This document shows positions 49,811-57,979 of a stretch of 64,000 bases of DNA, in pieces. Below the pieces are notes generated by a model that searched no databases, had not been told where the DNA came from, and worked only from the letters and a program-made list of their open reading frames with translations. Numbering within the stretch: the stretch's first letter is position 1; every line of letters begins with the position of its first letter. The DNA is from Dyella_B sp036746095 (GTDB taxonomy: Bacteria > Pseudomonadota > Gammaproteobacteria > Xanthomonadales > Rhodanobacteraceae): contig NZ_DAIOEU010000020.1 of the NCBI RefSeq assembly GCF_036746095.1, forward strand, positions 4,052-68,051. Reading direction: 5' to 3'. The position numbers and the translations under genes were made by a program.

Positions 49811-50410
49811 TCAGCTATGCAGTTCGGCGATGCGCGCGTGCAGTTTTGCCATGGCTTGTCCACGGTGGCTCAGGCGATTTTTGACGTCGGGTTCCAATTC
49901 TGCAGCACTGGAAGATTGGCCGTGCGGCAAGAACAACGGATCGTAGCCGAAGCCACGTGTGCCGCGTGGCGCATCCAGCACCTGGCCATGCCAGCGGCCT
50001 TCGGCAATCAACGGTGCGGGATCTTCAGCATGCCAGAGCAAGGCGAGCACGCAGATGAAGAACGCACCCCGCTGTGGCGGCGGGACGCCATCGAGCTTAT
50101 GCAGCAACAACGCATTGTTGGCTTGCGCATTGCCATGCCCACCGCTGTAGCGCGCAGAGTAGAGGCCCGGCGCGCCACGCAGTTGCGCCACGCATAGGCC
50201 GGAATCATCTGCCAGCGCCGGCAGGCCGGTAACGTGTGAAGCATGGCGCGCCTTGAGCAGCGCATTTTCCACGAAGGTGAGGCCGGTTTCCTCGACATCT
50301 TCCACGCCCAGTTCGGCTTGTGGAATGACTTCGAATTGGCTGTCGGCGAGCAAGGTGTTGAATTCGGCAAGCTTGCCGCGGTTGCTGCTGGCGAGAACGA
50401 TACGCTGCAT
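49811..50410 (-). CDS. rdgB: XTP/dITP pyrophosphatase
   Basis: House-cleaning enzyme removing dITP, XTP and ITP from the nucleotide pool. The 199 residues include the start LASSNRGKLAEFNTLL, DDSGLCV, GLYSARYSGG, EGRWHGQ, GFGYDPLFLP and LSHRGQAM. It lies 9 bases after rph and just before hemW. Confidence 0.96.
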   Translation of the reverse strand: MQRIVLASSNRGKLAEFNTLLADSQFEVIPQAELGVEDVEETGLTFVENALLKARHASHVTGLPALADDSGLCVAQLRGAPGLYSARYSGGHGNAQANNALLLHKLDGVPPPQRGAFFICVLALLWHAEDPAPLIAEGRWHGQVLDAPRGTRGFGYDPLFLPHGQSSSAAELEPDVKNRLSHRGQAMAKLHARIAELHS

Positions 50411-50419
50411 GAAACGTAC

Positions 50420-51148
50420 TCAGCCCAAGTCCAGTGCGGCGCGTTGCAGGCCGATCAGTTCGGCAATGCCTTTCTCGGCCAGGTCGAGCATGGCGTCCAT
50501 CTCCTCGCGCCGGAACGCGTGGCCTTCGGCCGTGCCTTGCACCTCGATGATGCCGCCGCCGTCGTTCATCACCACATTCATGTCGGTGTCGCAGTTGGCG
50601 TCTTCGCTGTAGTCGAGGTCGAGCACCGGCATGCCTTGGTAGACACCCACCGACACTGCGGCTACTGCGCCGATGATGGGATTGCGGCGCAGGTTTTCGC
50701 GTTTCATCAGGGTGTTCACGGCATCCACCAGCGCGACGTAGGCGCCGGTGATGGCGGCCGTGCGCGTGCCACCGTCGGCCTGGAGCACATCGCAATCCAA
50801 TGTGATTACGCGTTCGCCCAACGCCTGGCGATCCACGCAGGCGCGCAGGCTGCGGCCGATCAGGCGCTGGATCTCCATGGTGCGCCCGCCCTGGCTGCCG
50901 CGCGTGGCTTCGCGCTGGGTGCGGGTGGAGGTGGCGCGCGGCAGCATGCCGTATTCGGCAGTGACCCAACCTTCACCTTTGCCGCGCAGCCAGGGCGGCA
51001 GGCGCTCTTCGATACTGGCGGTGCAGAGCACGCGCGTGTCGCCGAACGCGACCAGCACGGAGCCTTCGGCATGGCGGGTGTAGTGGCGCTCGATGGTGAC
51101 TTTGCGCAACTGGTCACTGGTGCGACCGCTTGGACGGGACACGGGCAT
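50420..51148 (-). CDS. rph: ribonuclease PH
   Basis: Phosphorolytic 3'-5' exonuclease for tRNA 3'-end processing; hexameric. The 242-residue protein is full-length: GSVLVAFGDTRVLCTASIEE, GWVTAEYGMLPRATSTR, RTMEIQRLIGRSLRACVD, ADGGTRTAAITGAYVAL and YSEDANCDTDMNVVMN. It opens the minus-strand operon rph-rdgB-hemW, divergent from yicC. Confidence 0.97.
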   Translation of the reverse strand: MPVSRPSGRTSDQLRKVTIERHYTRHAEGSVLVAFGDTRVLCTASIEERLPPWLRGKGEGWVTAEYGMLPRATSTRTQREATRGSQGGRTMEIQRLIGRSLRACVDRQALGERVITLDCDVLQADGGTRTAAITGAYVALVDAVNTLMKRENLRRNPIIGAVAAVSVGVYQGMPVLDLDYSEDANCDTDMNVVMNDGGGIIEVQGTAEGHAFRREEMDAMLDLAEKGIAELIGLQRAALDLG

Positions 51149-51223
51149 GGCGTTCTTTTGGGCAACGGGAGGCGGGACAGTTTACCATTGCGCCTTTCAT
51201 CACCTTCCATCCTAAGGTTATCC

Positions 51224-52081
51224 ATGATTCGCAGCATGACTGCCTATGCTTCCGCCGAAGCCCAGACGCCCGCGGGAGCGCTGACGTGCGAATTGCGCGC
51301 GGTCAATCACCGTTATCTGGAACTCAGCCCCCGTTTGCCGGAAGACATGCGCGTGTTCGAGTCCGCACTGCGTGAGCGGATGGCCAGTCGCCTGTCGCGG
51401 GGCAAGGTCGATGTGATCGTGCGGCGCGGCGAATCGCGCGGTGAATCGCTGCAGGTCGATGGCGCATTGATTGGGCGCTTGTCCGCACTGGCCTCGGATA
51501 TGGAAGCGCGTTTCCCGCGCATGCAGATCGAATTTACCGAGCTGCTGCGTTTTCCGGGCGTGCTGCAGCACGCAGAAGTGGATCAGGAGGCATTGCAAGC
51601 CGCGCTGCTGGAAGTGCTTGATCGCGCCCTGGAAGTACTCACTGCTACGCGCGAACGCGAGGGCGCCCAGCTGGGCGGCATCCTGCGCGAACGGCTGGAC
51701 GCGATCGAGCGCATCGTGAAGGATGTGCGCAGCTGGATGCCGGAGATCCGCGCTGCCTTGCGCACGCGGTTGGAATCACGTCTTGCCGATCTGAAACAAC
51801 CGGCCGATCCGGGCCGGCTGGAGCAGGAACTGGTGTTGCAGGTGACGCGGTCGGACGTGGATGAAGAACTGGACCGCCTGAGCACGCACATCGCCGAAAC
51901 GCGCCGCGTGCTCGGCTTGAAGGAGCCGGTGGGGCGCCGATTGGATTTCCTGATGCAGGAGTTCAACCGCGAGGCGAATACGCTCGGGTCCAAGTCGGTC
52001 GATGCGCGTACCACCAATGCGGCGGTGGAATTGAAAGTGCTGATCGAGCAGATGCGCGAGCAAGTGCAGAACATCGAATGA
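51224..52081 (+). CDS. yicC: YicC family endoribonuclease
   Basis: A 285-residue YicC protein, recently described as an RNase linked to RyhB turnover in E. coli. N-terminal SMTAYASAE and CELRAVNHRYLELSPRLP and C-terminal RRLDFLMQEFNREANTLGSKS are diagnostic. AAGG precedes ATG 51224. It overlaps gmk by four bases. Confidence 0.94.
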   Translation: MIRSMTAYASAEAQTPAGALTCELRAVNHRYLELSPRLPEDMRVFESALRERMASRLSRGKVDVIVRRGESRGESLQVDGALIGRLSALASDMEARFPRMQIEFTELLRFPGVLQHAEVDQEALQAALLEVLDRALEVLTATREREGAQLGGILRERLDAIERIVKDVRSWMPEIRAALRTRLESRLADLKQPADPGRLEQELVLQVTRSDVDEELDRLSTHIAETRRVLGLKEPVGRRLDFLMQEFNREANTLGSKSVDARTTNAAVELKVLIEQMREQVQNIE

Positions 52082-52725
52082 GCACGCATAGCTCCGATAC
52101 GGTGGGTGCCGAAGGCACGCTTTTCGTCGTTGCCGCGCCTTCTGGCGCCGGCAAGTCGACGCTGGTGAACGCGTTGCTTGAGCGCGAGCCGGGTATTTCG
52201 TTGTCGATCTCGCACACGACGCGTCCGCCGCGTCCGGGCGAGCAGTACGGGCGCCACTATTACTTCGTCGAGCGGGCGGAGTTCGAGCGCGAGGTCGCCG
52301 AGGGCATTTTCCTTGAACATGCCGAGGTGCACGGCAATTTCTACGGCACATCGCGCAGAACCGTGCAGGACTTGCTCCAGCAAGGACGTGACGTTTTGCT
52401 GGAGATCGATTGGCAAGGCGCCGCGCAGATACGCACGGCCAAACCGGATGTGGTGAGCGTGTTTATCCTGCCGCCGTCGCGGGCGGAACTGGAACGGCGG
52501 CTGCGCGGGCGCGGCTCGGACAGTGCGGAAGTGATCGACCGGCGGTTGCGCAATTCCCGCGGTGAAATCGCGCACGCCCATGAGTTCGACTACATCATCG
52601 TCAACGACCGTTTCGAGGACGCACTGGACAATCTCCAGGCCATCGTGCGGGCTGTTCGCCAACGCAGCGCGTTGCAATGTCAGCGTTATGAAAGCTTGAT
52701 TCGCGAGCTTTTGGCCCAAACCTGA
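52078..52725 (+). CDS. gmk: guanylate kinase
   Basis: Phosphorylates GMP to GDP. The 215-residue protein has the P-loop APSGAGKSTLVN, SHTTRPPRPGEQYGRHYYFV, the GMP site with EHAEVHGNFYGTS and the lid LRGRGSDS. In E. coli gmk is followed by rpoZ-spoT; here an Mla operon lies between. Confidence 0.97.
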   Translation: MSTHSSDTVGAEGTLFVVAAPSGAGKSTLVNALLEREPGISLSISHTTRPPRPGEQYGRHYYFVERAEFEREVAEGIFLEHAEVHGNFYGTSRRTVQDLLQQGRDVLLEIDWQGAAQIRTAKPDVVSVFILPPSRAELERRLRGRGSDSAEVIDRRLRNSRGEIAHAHEFDYIIVNDRFEDALDNLQAIVRAVRQRSALQCQRYESLIRELLAQT

Positions 52726-52813
52726 ACATTCGCTCAGGATTACTGTACTGGTCCGCATAGCATTAGGGCCCCAGTTCAGTTAACGTTTCCACTTTCCCGC
52801 CGTCCCCCTGGCC

Positions 52814-53650
52814 ATGATCGATACTGTCCAAGCCCAACCCGACAACGACGCGCTGGTGCGCATTCGTGGCCTGACCACGGTGCTCAACGGCAAGGTCGTG
52901 TTCGACAAGCTGGACCTGGACATTCCGCGCGGCAAAGTCACCGCCATCATGGGGCCCAGCGGTACCGGCAAAACTACCCTTCTCAAGCACATCACCGGCC
53001 AGATGCGCAGTGACGCGGGCCAGGTGCTGGTGGAAGGGCGGAACGTGGCGGAAATGCGACGCGATGCGCTGTTCGAGCTGCGCGAGCGCATCGGTTATCT
53101 GTTCCAGAATTCCGCCTTGCTTACCGATTTTGACGTGTTCGAGAACGTGGCTTTCCCGCTACGCCAGCACACCCGGCTACCCGAGGTGCTGATCCGCAAC
53201 ATCGTGCTCACCAAGCTGCAGGCGGTGGGGTTGCGCGGCGCGGCGTCGCTGATGCCAAGCGAGCTCTCCGGCGGCATGGCGCGCCGCGTGGCGCTGGCGC
53301 GGGCGATCGTGTTCGACCCGATGCTGATCCTCTACGACGAGCCCTTCGTCGGCCTGGATCCGATCGCGCTGAACCAGGTGCTGAAGCTGATCCGTACGCT
53401 CAATGAAACGCTGGGCCTGACCAGCGTCCTGGTGGCGCACGAACTGGAGGCGATCAAGCAGGTGGCCGACGTGGTCTACCTGATTGCCAACGGCAAGGTG
53501 GTGGCGCAGGGCGACCCGAAGACCATCGCTGAGAGCGGCTCGCCGTGGACGAGTCAGTTCTTCGGTGGCGAAGCGGATGGTCCGGTGCCATTCCAATATC
53601 CAGCCGGCGATTACGCCGAGGCTCTCGGTTTCAAGCAAGGAACGGCATGA
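52814..53650 (+). CDS. mlaF: Mla phospholipid ABC transporter, ATP-binding protein
   Basis: ATPase of the MlaFEDB complex that moves phospholipids between inner and outer membranes. The 278 residues have Walker A GPSGTGKTT, Q-loop YLFQNSALLTD, signature LSGGMARRVALARAI, Walker B LILYDEPFVGLDP and the switch His in LVAHELEA. First gene of mlaFEDCB; its stop overlaps the mlaE start (ATGA). Confidence 0.95.
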   Translation: MIDTVQAQPDNDALVRIRGLTTVLNGKVVFDKLDLDIPRGKVTAIMGPSGTGKTTLLKHITGQMRSDAGQVLVEGRNVAEMRRDALFELRERIGYLFQNSALLTDFDVFENVAFPLRQHTRLPEVLIRNIVLTKLQAVGLRGAASLMPSELSGGMARRVALARAIVFDPMLILYDEPFVGLDPIALNQVLKLIRTLNETLGLTSVLVAHELEAIKQVADVVYLIANGKVVAQGDPKTIAESGSPWTSQFFGGEADGPVPFQYPAGDYAEALGFKQGTA

Positions 53651-54420
53651 ACACGCGGATGGGACACGAAAACGTCGTGATCGGATCGCTGGCCCAGATT
53701 GGCCGCTGCGGCCTGTTCCTGCTGCGCATTTTGTCCGCCATTCCGCGCAGCATGCGGCATGTGACGGAGACGGTACGGCAGTTGTGGTTTGTCGGCGGCA
53801 TGAGTCTCACCATCATCATGACCTGCGGGCTGTTCGTGGGCATGGTGCTGGGATTGCAGCTGTATCACGTGCTGGCCATTTTTGGCGGCACCTCTGCGAC
53901 CGGCTCCGTGGTGGCGCTATCGGTGTATCGCGAGCTGGGTCCGGTGGTGACTGCATTGCTGTTTGCGGGTCGCGCAGGGACGTCGATCACCGCTGAAATC
54001 GGCTTGATGCGTGCGACCGATCAGATCGCGGCGATGGAAATGATGGCCGTGGATCCGATTGCCTATGTTGCCGTGCCGCGGTTTCTCGCCGGCGTGATCG
54101 CGCTGCCGCTGCTGTGCTGCGTGTTCTGCGGACTGAGTATTTTTGGTGGGCATCTTGTAGCCGTGAATTGGCTGGGCGTCGACAACGGCACGTTCTGGTC
54201 GAACATGACCGCCACCGTGCATGTGTGGGATGACGTGATCAACGGCCTGGTCTGGAAAAGCCTGGTGTTCGGTGCGGTGATCTCGCTGATTGCCGTGTTC
54301 CAGGGCTACACCACGGCGCCGACCAGCGAAGGCGTGGCCTATGCCACCACGCGCACGGTGGTCGCTTCGTCGATCGCCATTCTCGCGCTGGATTTCGTGC
54401 TCACCGCTTTCCTGATGTGA
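53647..54420 (+). CDS. mlaE: Mla phospholipid ABC transporter, permease
   Basis: A 257-residue inner-membrane permease, five or more hydrophobic helices, with the family segment VALSVYRELGPVVTALLFAGRAGTSITAEIG and ATDQIAAMEMMAVDPI. Coupled to mlaF by a four-base overlap. Confidence 0.95.
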   Translation: MNTRMGHENVVIGSLAQIGRCGLFLLRILSAIPRSMRHVTETVRQLWFVGGMSLTIIMTCGLFVGMVLGLQLYHVLAIFGGTSATGSVVALSVYRELGPVVTALLFAGRAGTSITAEIGLMRATDQIAAMEMMAVDPIAYVAVPRFLAGVIALPLLCCVFCGLSIFGGHLVAVNWLGVDNGTFWSNMTATVHVWDDVINGLVWKSLVFGAVISLIAVFQGYTTAPTSEGVAYATTRTVVASSIAILALDFVLTAFLM

Positions 54421-54457
54421 CCATCATGACTATTTGCTTCTTTTTGAGGACTTTGCC

Positions 54458-55336
54458 GTGAGCCAGAGAAAATCCTATGCCGTCGGCACCGGTCTGTTCA
54501 TCGTGCTCGGTTTCGCTGCGCTCGCTTACCTTGCAACGCAGACGACCTCGGTGGTCAACAGCCACCAAGGGACGAGCTATACGGTGGATGCCCAATTCAC
54601 CAACGTTGGCCAGCTGAAAGAACGTGCGCCGGTGAAGGTGGCAGGTGTGCGTGTGGGTCAAGTGCAATCCATTACGCTGGAACCGGGCAAGGACGTGGCG
54701 GACGTCAAGCTCTCGATCGACAAGAAATTCAACCAGATTCCCACCGATTCAACGGCCGCGATCTATACCAGCGGCCTGCTGGGCGACCAGTACGTCGGGC
54801 TGCAATTCGGCGCTGGCAAGCAATATCTGGCCGATGGGGCGCATCTGGTGTTGACCCGGTCGACGCAGCCGCTGGAAGAAATGCTCGGCAAGTTCTTCGG
54901 TGGCGGCGGCTCGGCCGATGCCATCGGCGGCAGCTACAAAGTCACGGCGCACTTCACCAACGTCGGTACGCTCACGATTGGCGCGCCGGTAAAGATGGCG
55001 GGCGTGGCCATCGGCAATGTATCCGACGTGAAAGCCGATCCGACCAAGCTGGACGCTACCGTCACGATGGCCATCGACAATCGGTACAACCAGATTCCGG
55101 ACGATTCGGCCGCTGCCATATTCACCAGTGGTTTGATCGGTAGCCAGTATGTTGCGATCCAACCCGGCGGCTCGCCGAATTCGCTCAAGGAAGGCGACCA
55201 GCTCGTGCTGACCCAATCAGCCGTGCAGCTGGAGGATCTCATCGGCAAGTTCCTGGTCAATGGTTCGCCCAGCGGCAGCAGCAATGCCGGTGGGAGCGGT
55301 AACGGTTCGTCCAATCAGCCTGCCGGCAAACATTGA
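54458..55336 (+). CDS. mlaD: MlaD with two tandem MCE domains
   Basis: Substrate-binding MCE subunit of the Mla transporter: one N-terminal helix (about 8-27) anchoring periplasmic MCE domains that form a hexameric lipid channel. The product is 292 residues against about 180 for E. coli MlaD, because the domain is present twice: residues 41-159 and 160-278 align without gaps at an offset of 119 (YTVDAQFTNVG/YKVTAHFTNVG, KVAGVRVG/KMAGVAIG, NQIPTDS/NQIPDDS, GLLGDQYV/GLIGSQYV). A Gly/Ser/Asn tail ends it. GTG 54458 follows GAGGA by 7 bases. Confidence 0.93.
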   Translation: MSQRKSYAVGTGLFIVLGFAALAYLATQTTSVVNSHQGTSYTVDAQFTNVGQLKERAPVKVAGVRVGQVQSITLEPGKDVADVKLSIDKKFNQIPTDSTAAIYTSGLLGDQYVGLQFGAGKQYLADGAHLVLTRSTQPLEEMLGKFFGGGGSADAIGGSYKVTAHFTNVGTLTIGAPVKMAGVAIGNVSDVKADPTKLDATVTMAIDNRYNQIPDDSAAAIFTSGLIGSQYVAIQPGGSPNSLKEGDQLVLTQSAVQLEDLIGKFLVNGSPSGSSNAGGSGNGSSNQPAGKH

Positions 55337-55359
55337 GCCGGCCTTACGAGGAGTCATCC

Positions 55360-56049
55360 ATGTTGCGTCATCTGGCCATTGCCACCGCCCTCGCCCTGGG
55401 CAGCGTCGTGATCGCCGCGCCGGCCTTCGCGCAGAGCGCTTCCAGCGCGCAGCCGTCCAACGCATCGTCGCCGCAGGCCGTTGTCGAGGACATCGCTCAC
55501 CAGCTCGATACGCAGATCGCCGATCACAAGGCACAGCTGCAGAACAACAAGCCCAAGCTGATCGCGTTGATCAATCAGATCTTCCTGCCGCATTTCGATA
55601 CCGATTGGGCGTCGATCCTGGTGCTGGGCATGCACGCACGCGAGGCGACGCCCGAGCAGCGCGCGCGCTTTGCCAAGGCTTTCTACAGTTCGCTGACCAA
55701 CCGCTATGCGGAAGGCCTGCTGGGCTATACGAAGGGTACGGTAAAGGTCCTGCCGTCCAATGGCGAGGTCAACCCGAAGTACACCGTGGTCAAGACGCAG
55801 ATGAACACCAGCGACAACAAGCCGGTCGCCGTCAACTTCGTGTTCCACCAGACCGCCGATGGTCAGTGGAAGGCGTATGACATCATCATCGAAGGCATTT
55901 CCTACATCACCAATTACCGCAACCAGGTCGATGCCGAGATCAAGAAAGAAGGTCTCGACAAGCTGATTGCCGATCTGGAAACGCAGGGTGACAGGGCATT
56001 GCAGAAGATGGACCAGGAAAACAAGGGCAATAAGGGCAGCCAGGGCTGA
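55360..56049 (+). CDS. mlaC: Mla phospholipid-binding periplasmic protein
   Basis: Soluble shuttle between MlaA and MlaFEDB. The 229-residue protein has a signal peptide ending AFA-Q, and family patterns FLPHFDTDWASILVLG, RFAKAFYSSLTNRYAEGLLGY and DGQWKAYDIIIEGISYITNYRNQ. GAGGAG precedes ATG 55360. A Lys/Asn-rich tail follows the domain. Confidence 0.93.
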   Translation: MLRHLAIATALALGSVVIAAPAFAQSASSAQPSNASSPQAVVEDIAHQLDTQIADHKAQLQNNKPKLIALINQIFLPHFDTDWASILVLGMHAREATPEQRARFAKAFYSSLTNRYAEGLLGYTKGTVKVLPSNGEVNPKYTVVKTQMNTSDNKPVAVNFVFHQTADGQWKAYDIIIEGISYITNYRNQVDAEIKKEGLDKLIADLETQGDRALQKMDQENKGNKGSQG

Positions 56050-56357
56050 TGTCTCCCACCAAGTCCGGCAAGTTTCAGGTGATTGCAGACGTGCCGGACA
56101 CGATCTCCGTGTCCGGCACGTTGAATTTCGCCACGGCGGCCAATGCGTTGAGGGCGATGCGCAGTGCGTTCGCCAGGCATGATCGCCATACGCTTGACCT
56201 CGGAGGCGTGGATAGTTGCGACAGTGCAGGCCTGGCTTGCGTGCTGGCTGCATTGTCGGAAGCCGATCGAGGCGGGCCCCGGGTAAGCGTGCGCCACGTG
56301 CCGGAAGGCATGCAGGCGCTTGCGCAAGTTTGCGGTGTGGAATCGCTGTTGCACTGA
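56049..56357 (+). CDS. mlaB: STAS-domain Mla subunit
   Basis: A 102-residue STAS protein that binds MlaF in the cytosol and supports complex activity. The core LDLGGVDSCDSAGLACVLAAL carries the conserved DSAG region. Its ATG overlaps the mlaC stop by one base. Last gene before the shared terminator. Confidence 0.88.
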   Translation: MSPTKSGKFQVIADVPDTISVSGTLNFATAANALRAMRSAFARHDRHTLDLGGVDSCDSAGLACVLAALSEADRGGPRVSVRHVPEGMQALAQVCGVESLLH

Positions 56358-56386
56358 TGGTCTGCAATCAGGGATCGACCAGGCAC

Positions 56387-56420
56387 AAAAAACGGAGCTC
56401 TGACGAGCTCCGTTTTTTTT
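56387..56420. terminator. bidirectional terminator between mlaB and mlaA
   Basis: A CGGAGCTC/GAGCTCCG stem with TGAC loop, six A on the left and eight T on the right. It separates the convergent mlaFEDCB and mlaA transcripts. Confidence 0.92.
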
Positions 56421-56474
56421 TGCTTGGCCGGGTTGAAATCCGGCCGATCAGATCGGGGATTTCAACTTGCAGGC

Positions 56475-57341
56475 TTAGCCGCCAGCTGGCTTGCCTGAAT
56501 TGTCCTGCTGTTTTTGCTTCTGTTCCCATTGCTGTTGCTCCTTCAACAGCTCGGCAGGATCGAAATTCTGATCTTGCTTGTTGTTCGAGCCTTGGCCTTG
56601 TTGCAACTTCAACATCACGTCCGCTGGCGGATTGCCGTCGTAGATCTTGTTCAGACGGTTCTGGCGCCAGGCGTCGCGCACGAAGGCGTAGGGATCGTAG
56701 GCAGACTGCAGGAAGCTGTCGGCGTCGAGCAACTGGGCGCGCATCTGGATGAAATAGACCGCTTCGGGGATGTAGTACTGGCCCCAGTGGAATTTGTGAT
56801 TGCTCTCGAAGTAGCTGATCGGATCGAACAGATAGCCGTCCACCGGGTACTGCCACACGTCGCGGAAGGTTGACGGGCCGAGCAGCGGAATCATCAGGTA
56901 ATCGCCTTCCGGCACGCCCCAGCGGGCCAGGGTGATGCCAAAATCGGTTTCCTTGATCGGAATCTGCATTTTCGTGGCCGGATCGAAGAAGCCGGCCAAG
57001 CCAACCGTCATATTGATCAAGAAGCGACCGGTATCGGTCATGGCGTCACTGGGACGAGCCTGTAACAGATTGTTGGCAATGCTGATCGGCAACTTGATAT
57101 TGGTGAAGAAATTGCTGATCGAGGTCTGCACCGGCTTGGGCGTCACCTTGGTGTAACCCACCGCGACCGGACGCAGCACGTGCTTGTCCAGCGCCATGTT
57201 GAAGGCATAACTCTTGCGGTTGAACTTCTCCAGCGGATCGTCGGTGCGAGGGGGCGCGATGGCACATCCAGCCAACAGGGCAAGCATGGCGAAGGCGGGC
57301 AGGAGACGGCTGAGTGCGGCAAGACGGGGCAGGGAAGGCAT
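56475..57341 (-). CDS. mlaA: outer membrane lipoprotein MlaA (VacJ)
   Basis: Outer-membrane component that removes mislocalised phospholipids and hands them to MlaC. The 288-residue reading starts with a lipoprotein signal, lipobox LAGC with Cys26. Family segments are DPLEKFNRKSYAFNMALDKHVLRPVA, GRFLINMTVGLAGFFDPA and VWQYPVDGYLFDP. A Gln-rich tail (QQQWEQKQKQQ) is unusual but low-complexity. Divergent from rpoZ and convergent to the other mla genes. Confidence 0.93.
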   Translation of the reverse strand: MPSLPRLAALSRLLPAFAMLALLAGCAIAPPRTDDPLEKFNRKSYAFNMALDKHVLRPVAVGYTKVTPKPVQTSISNFFTNIKLPISIANNLLQARPSDAMTDTGRFLINMTVGLAGFFDPATKMQIPIKETDFGITLARWGVPEGDYLMIPLLGPSTFRDVWQYPVDGYLFDPISYFESNHKFHWGQYYIPEAVYFIQMRAQLLDADSFLQSAYDPYAFVRDAWRQNRLNKIYDGNPPADVMLKLQQGQGSNNKQDQNFDPAELLKEQQQWEQKQKQQDNSGKPAGG

Positions 57342-57373
57342 CAAGGGGGGAGTCCGCTGCAAAGGTTGGGGAG

Positions 57374-57379
57374 ATTATA
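57374..57379 (-). promoter_or_regulatory. mlaA promoter, consensus -10 box
   Basis: On the minus strand a perfect TATAAT is centred 36 bases before the mlaA ATG; no strong -35 box at the right distance. Confidence 0.5.
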
Positions 57380-57555
57380 TGTGTACTTTCTAGTTCTATA
57401 TTGTGCACGTATTGCAACATTGTTTCGAGCTAGCGTGCGATGGCCGGGCATGATAAAGCGTGTTCAGCATGGCCGCGAGCGCTTCGCGTTGCCAGCCGGG
57501 TAGCCGGCCGATAAACTGTAAGGCCGCATAAGTTTTTATAGTTCAAGGATTTCCG

Positions 57556-57846
57556 ATGGCTCGCATTACCGTGGAAGACTGCCTCGAGGTGGTCAACAAC
57601 CGTTTTGAACTGGTTCTGATGGCGACCAAGCGCGCCCGCCAGCTCGCCAACGGGGCCGAACCGGCCGTCAACCCCGACAACGATAAGCCTACGGTGTTGG
57701 CGCTGCGTGAAATTGCCGATCGTCGCATCGACCAGGTCACGATCGACGAGATCGACCGCGCCGAGCGCGAACGCGCCGAGCGTGAAGCCCTGGAATGGGC
57801 GGCGCAGGAAGTGGATGACGATCTCTCCAAAGGTGGAGATGACTGA
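57556..57846 (+). CDS. rpoZ: RNA polymerase omega subunit
   Basis: Small polymerase subunit that helps beta' assemble and forms part of a ppGpp site. The 96-residue protein has MARITVEDCLEVVNNRFELVLMATKRARQLA and KPTVLALREIADRRI. AGGA precedes the ATG. Followed by spoT, as usual. Confidence 0.97.
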   Translation: MARITVEDCLEVVNNRFELVLMATKRARQLANGAEPAVNPDNDKPTVLALREIADRRIDQVTIDEIDRAERERAEREALEWAAQEVDDDLSKGGDD

Positions 57847-57979
57847 TGGATGGTGGCGGCTGTCGACAGTGGGTTAAACCTCGAGCCGGCCACACCGGGT
57901 CGATAAGCCACGCGTCACGCCTCCACTTCTTCTTTCAGTTTTGCAGCGAGGCGACGGCCTGAGCGGGCGCCGGGATTCC

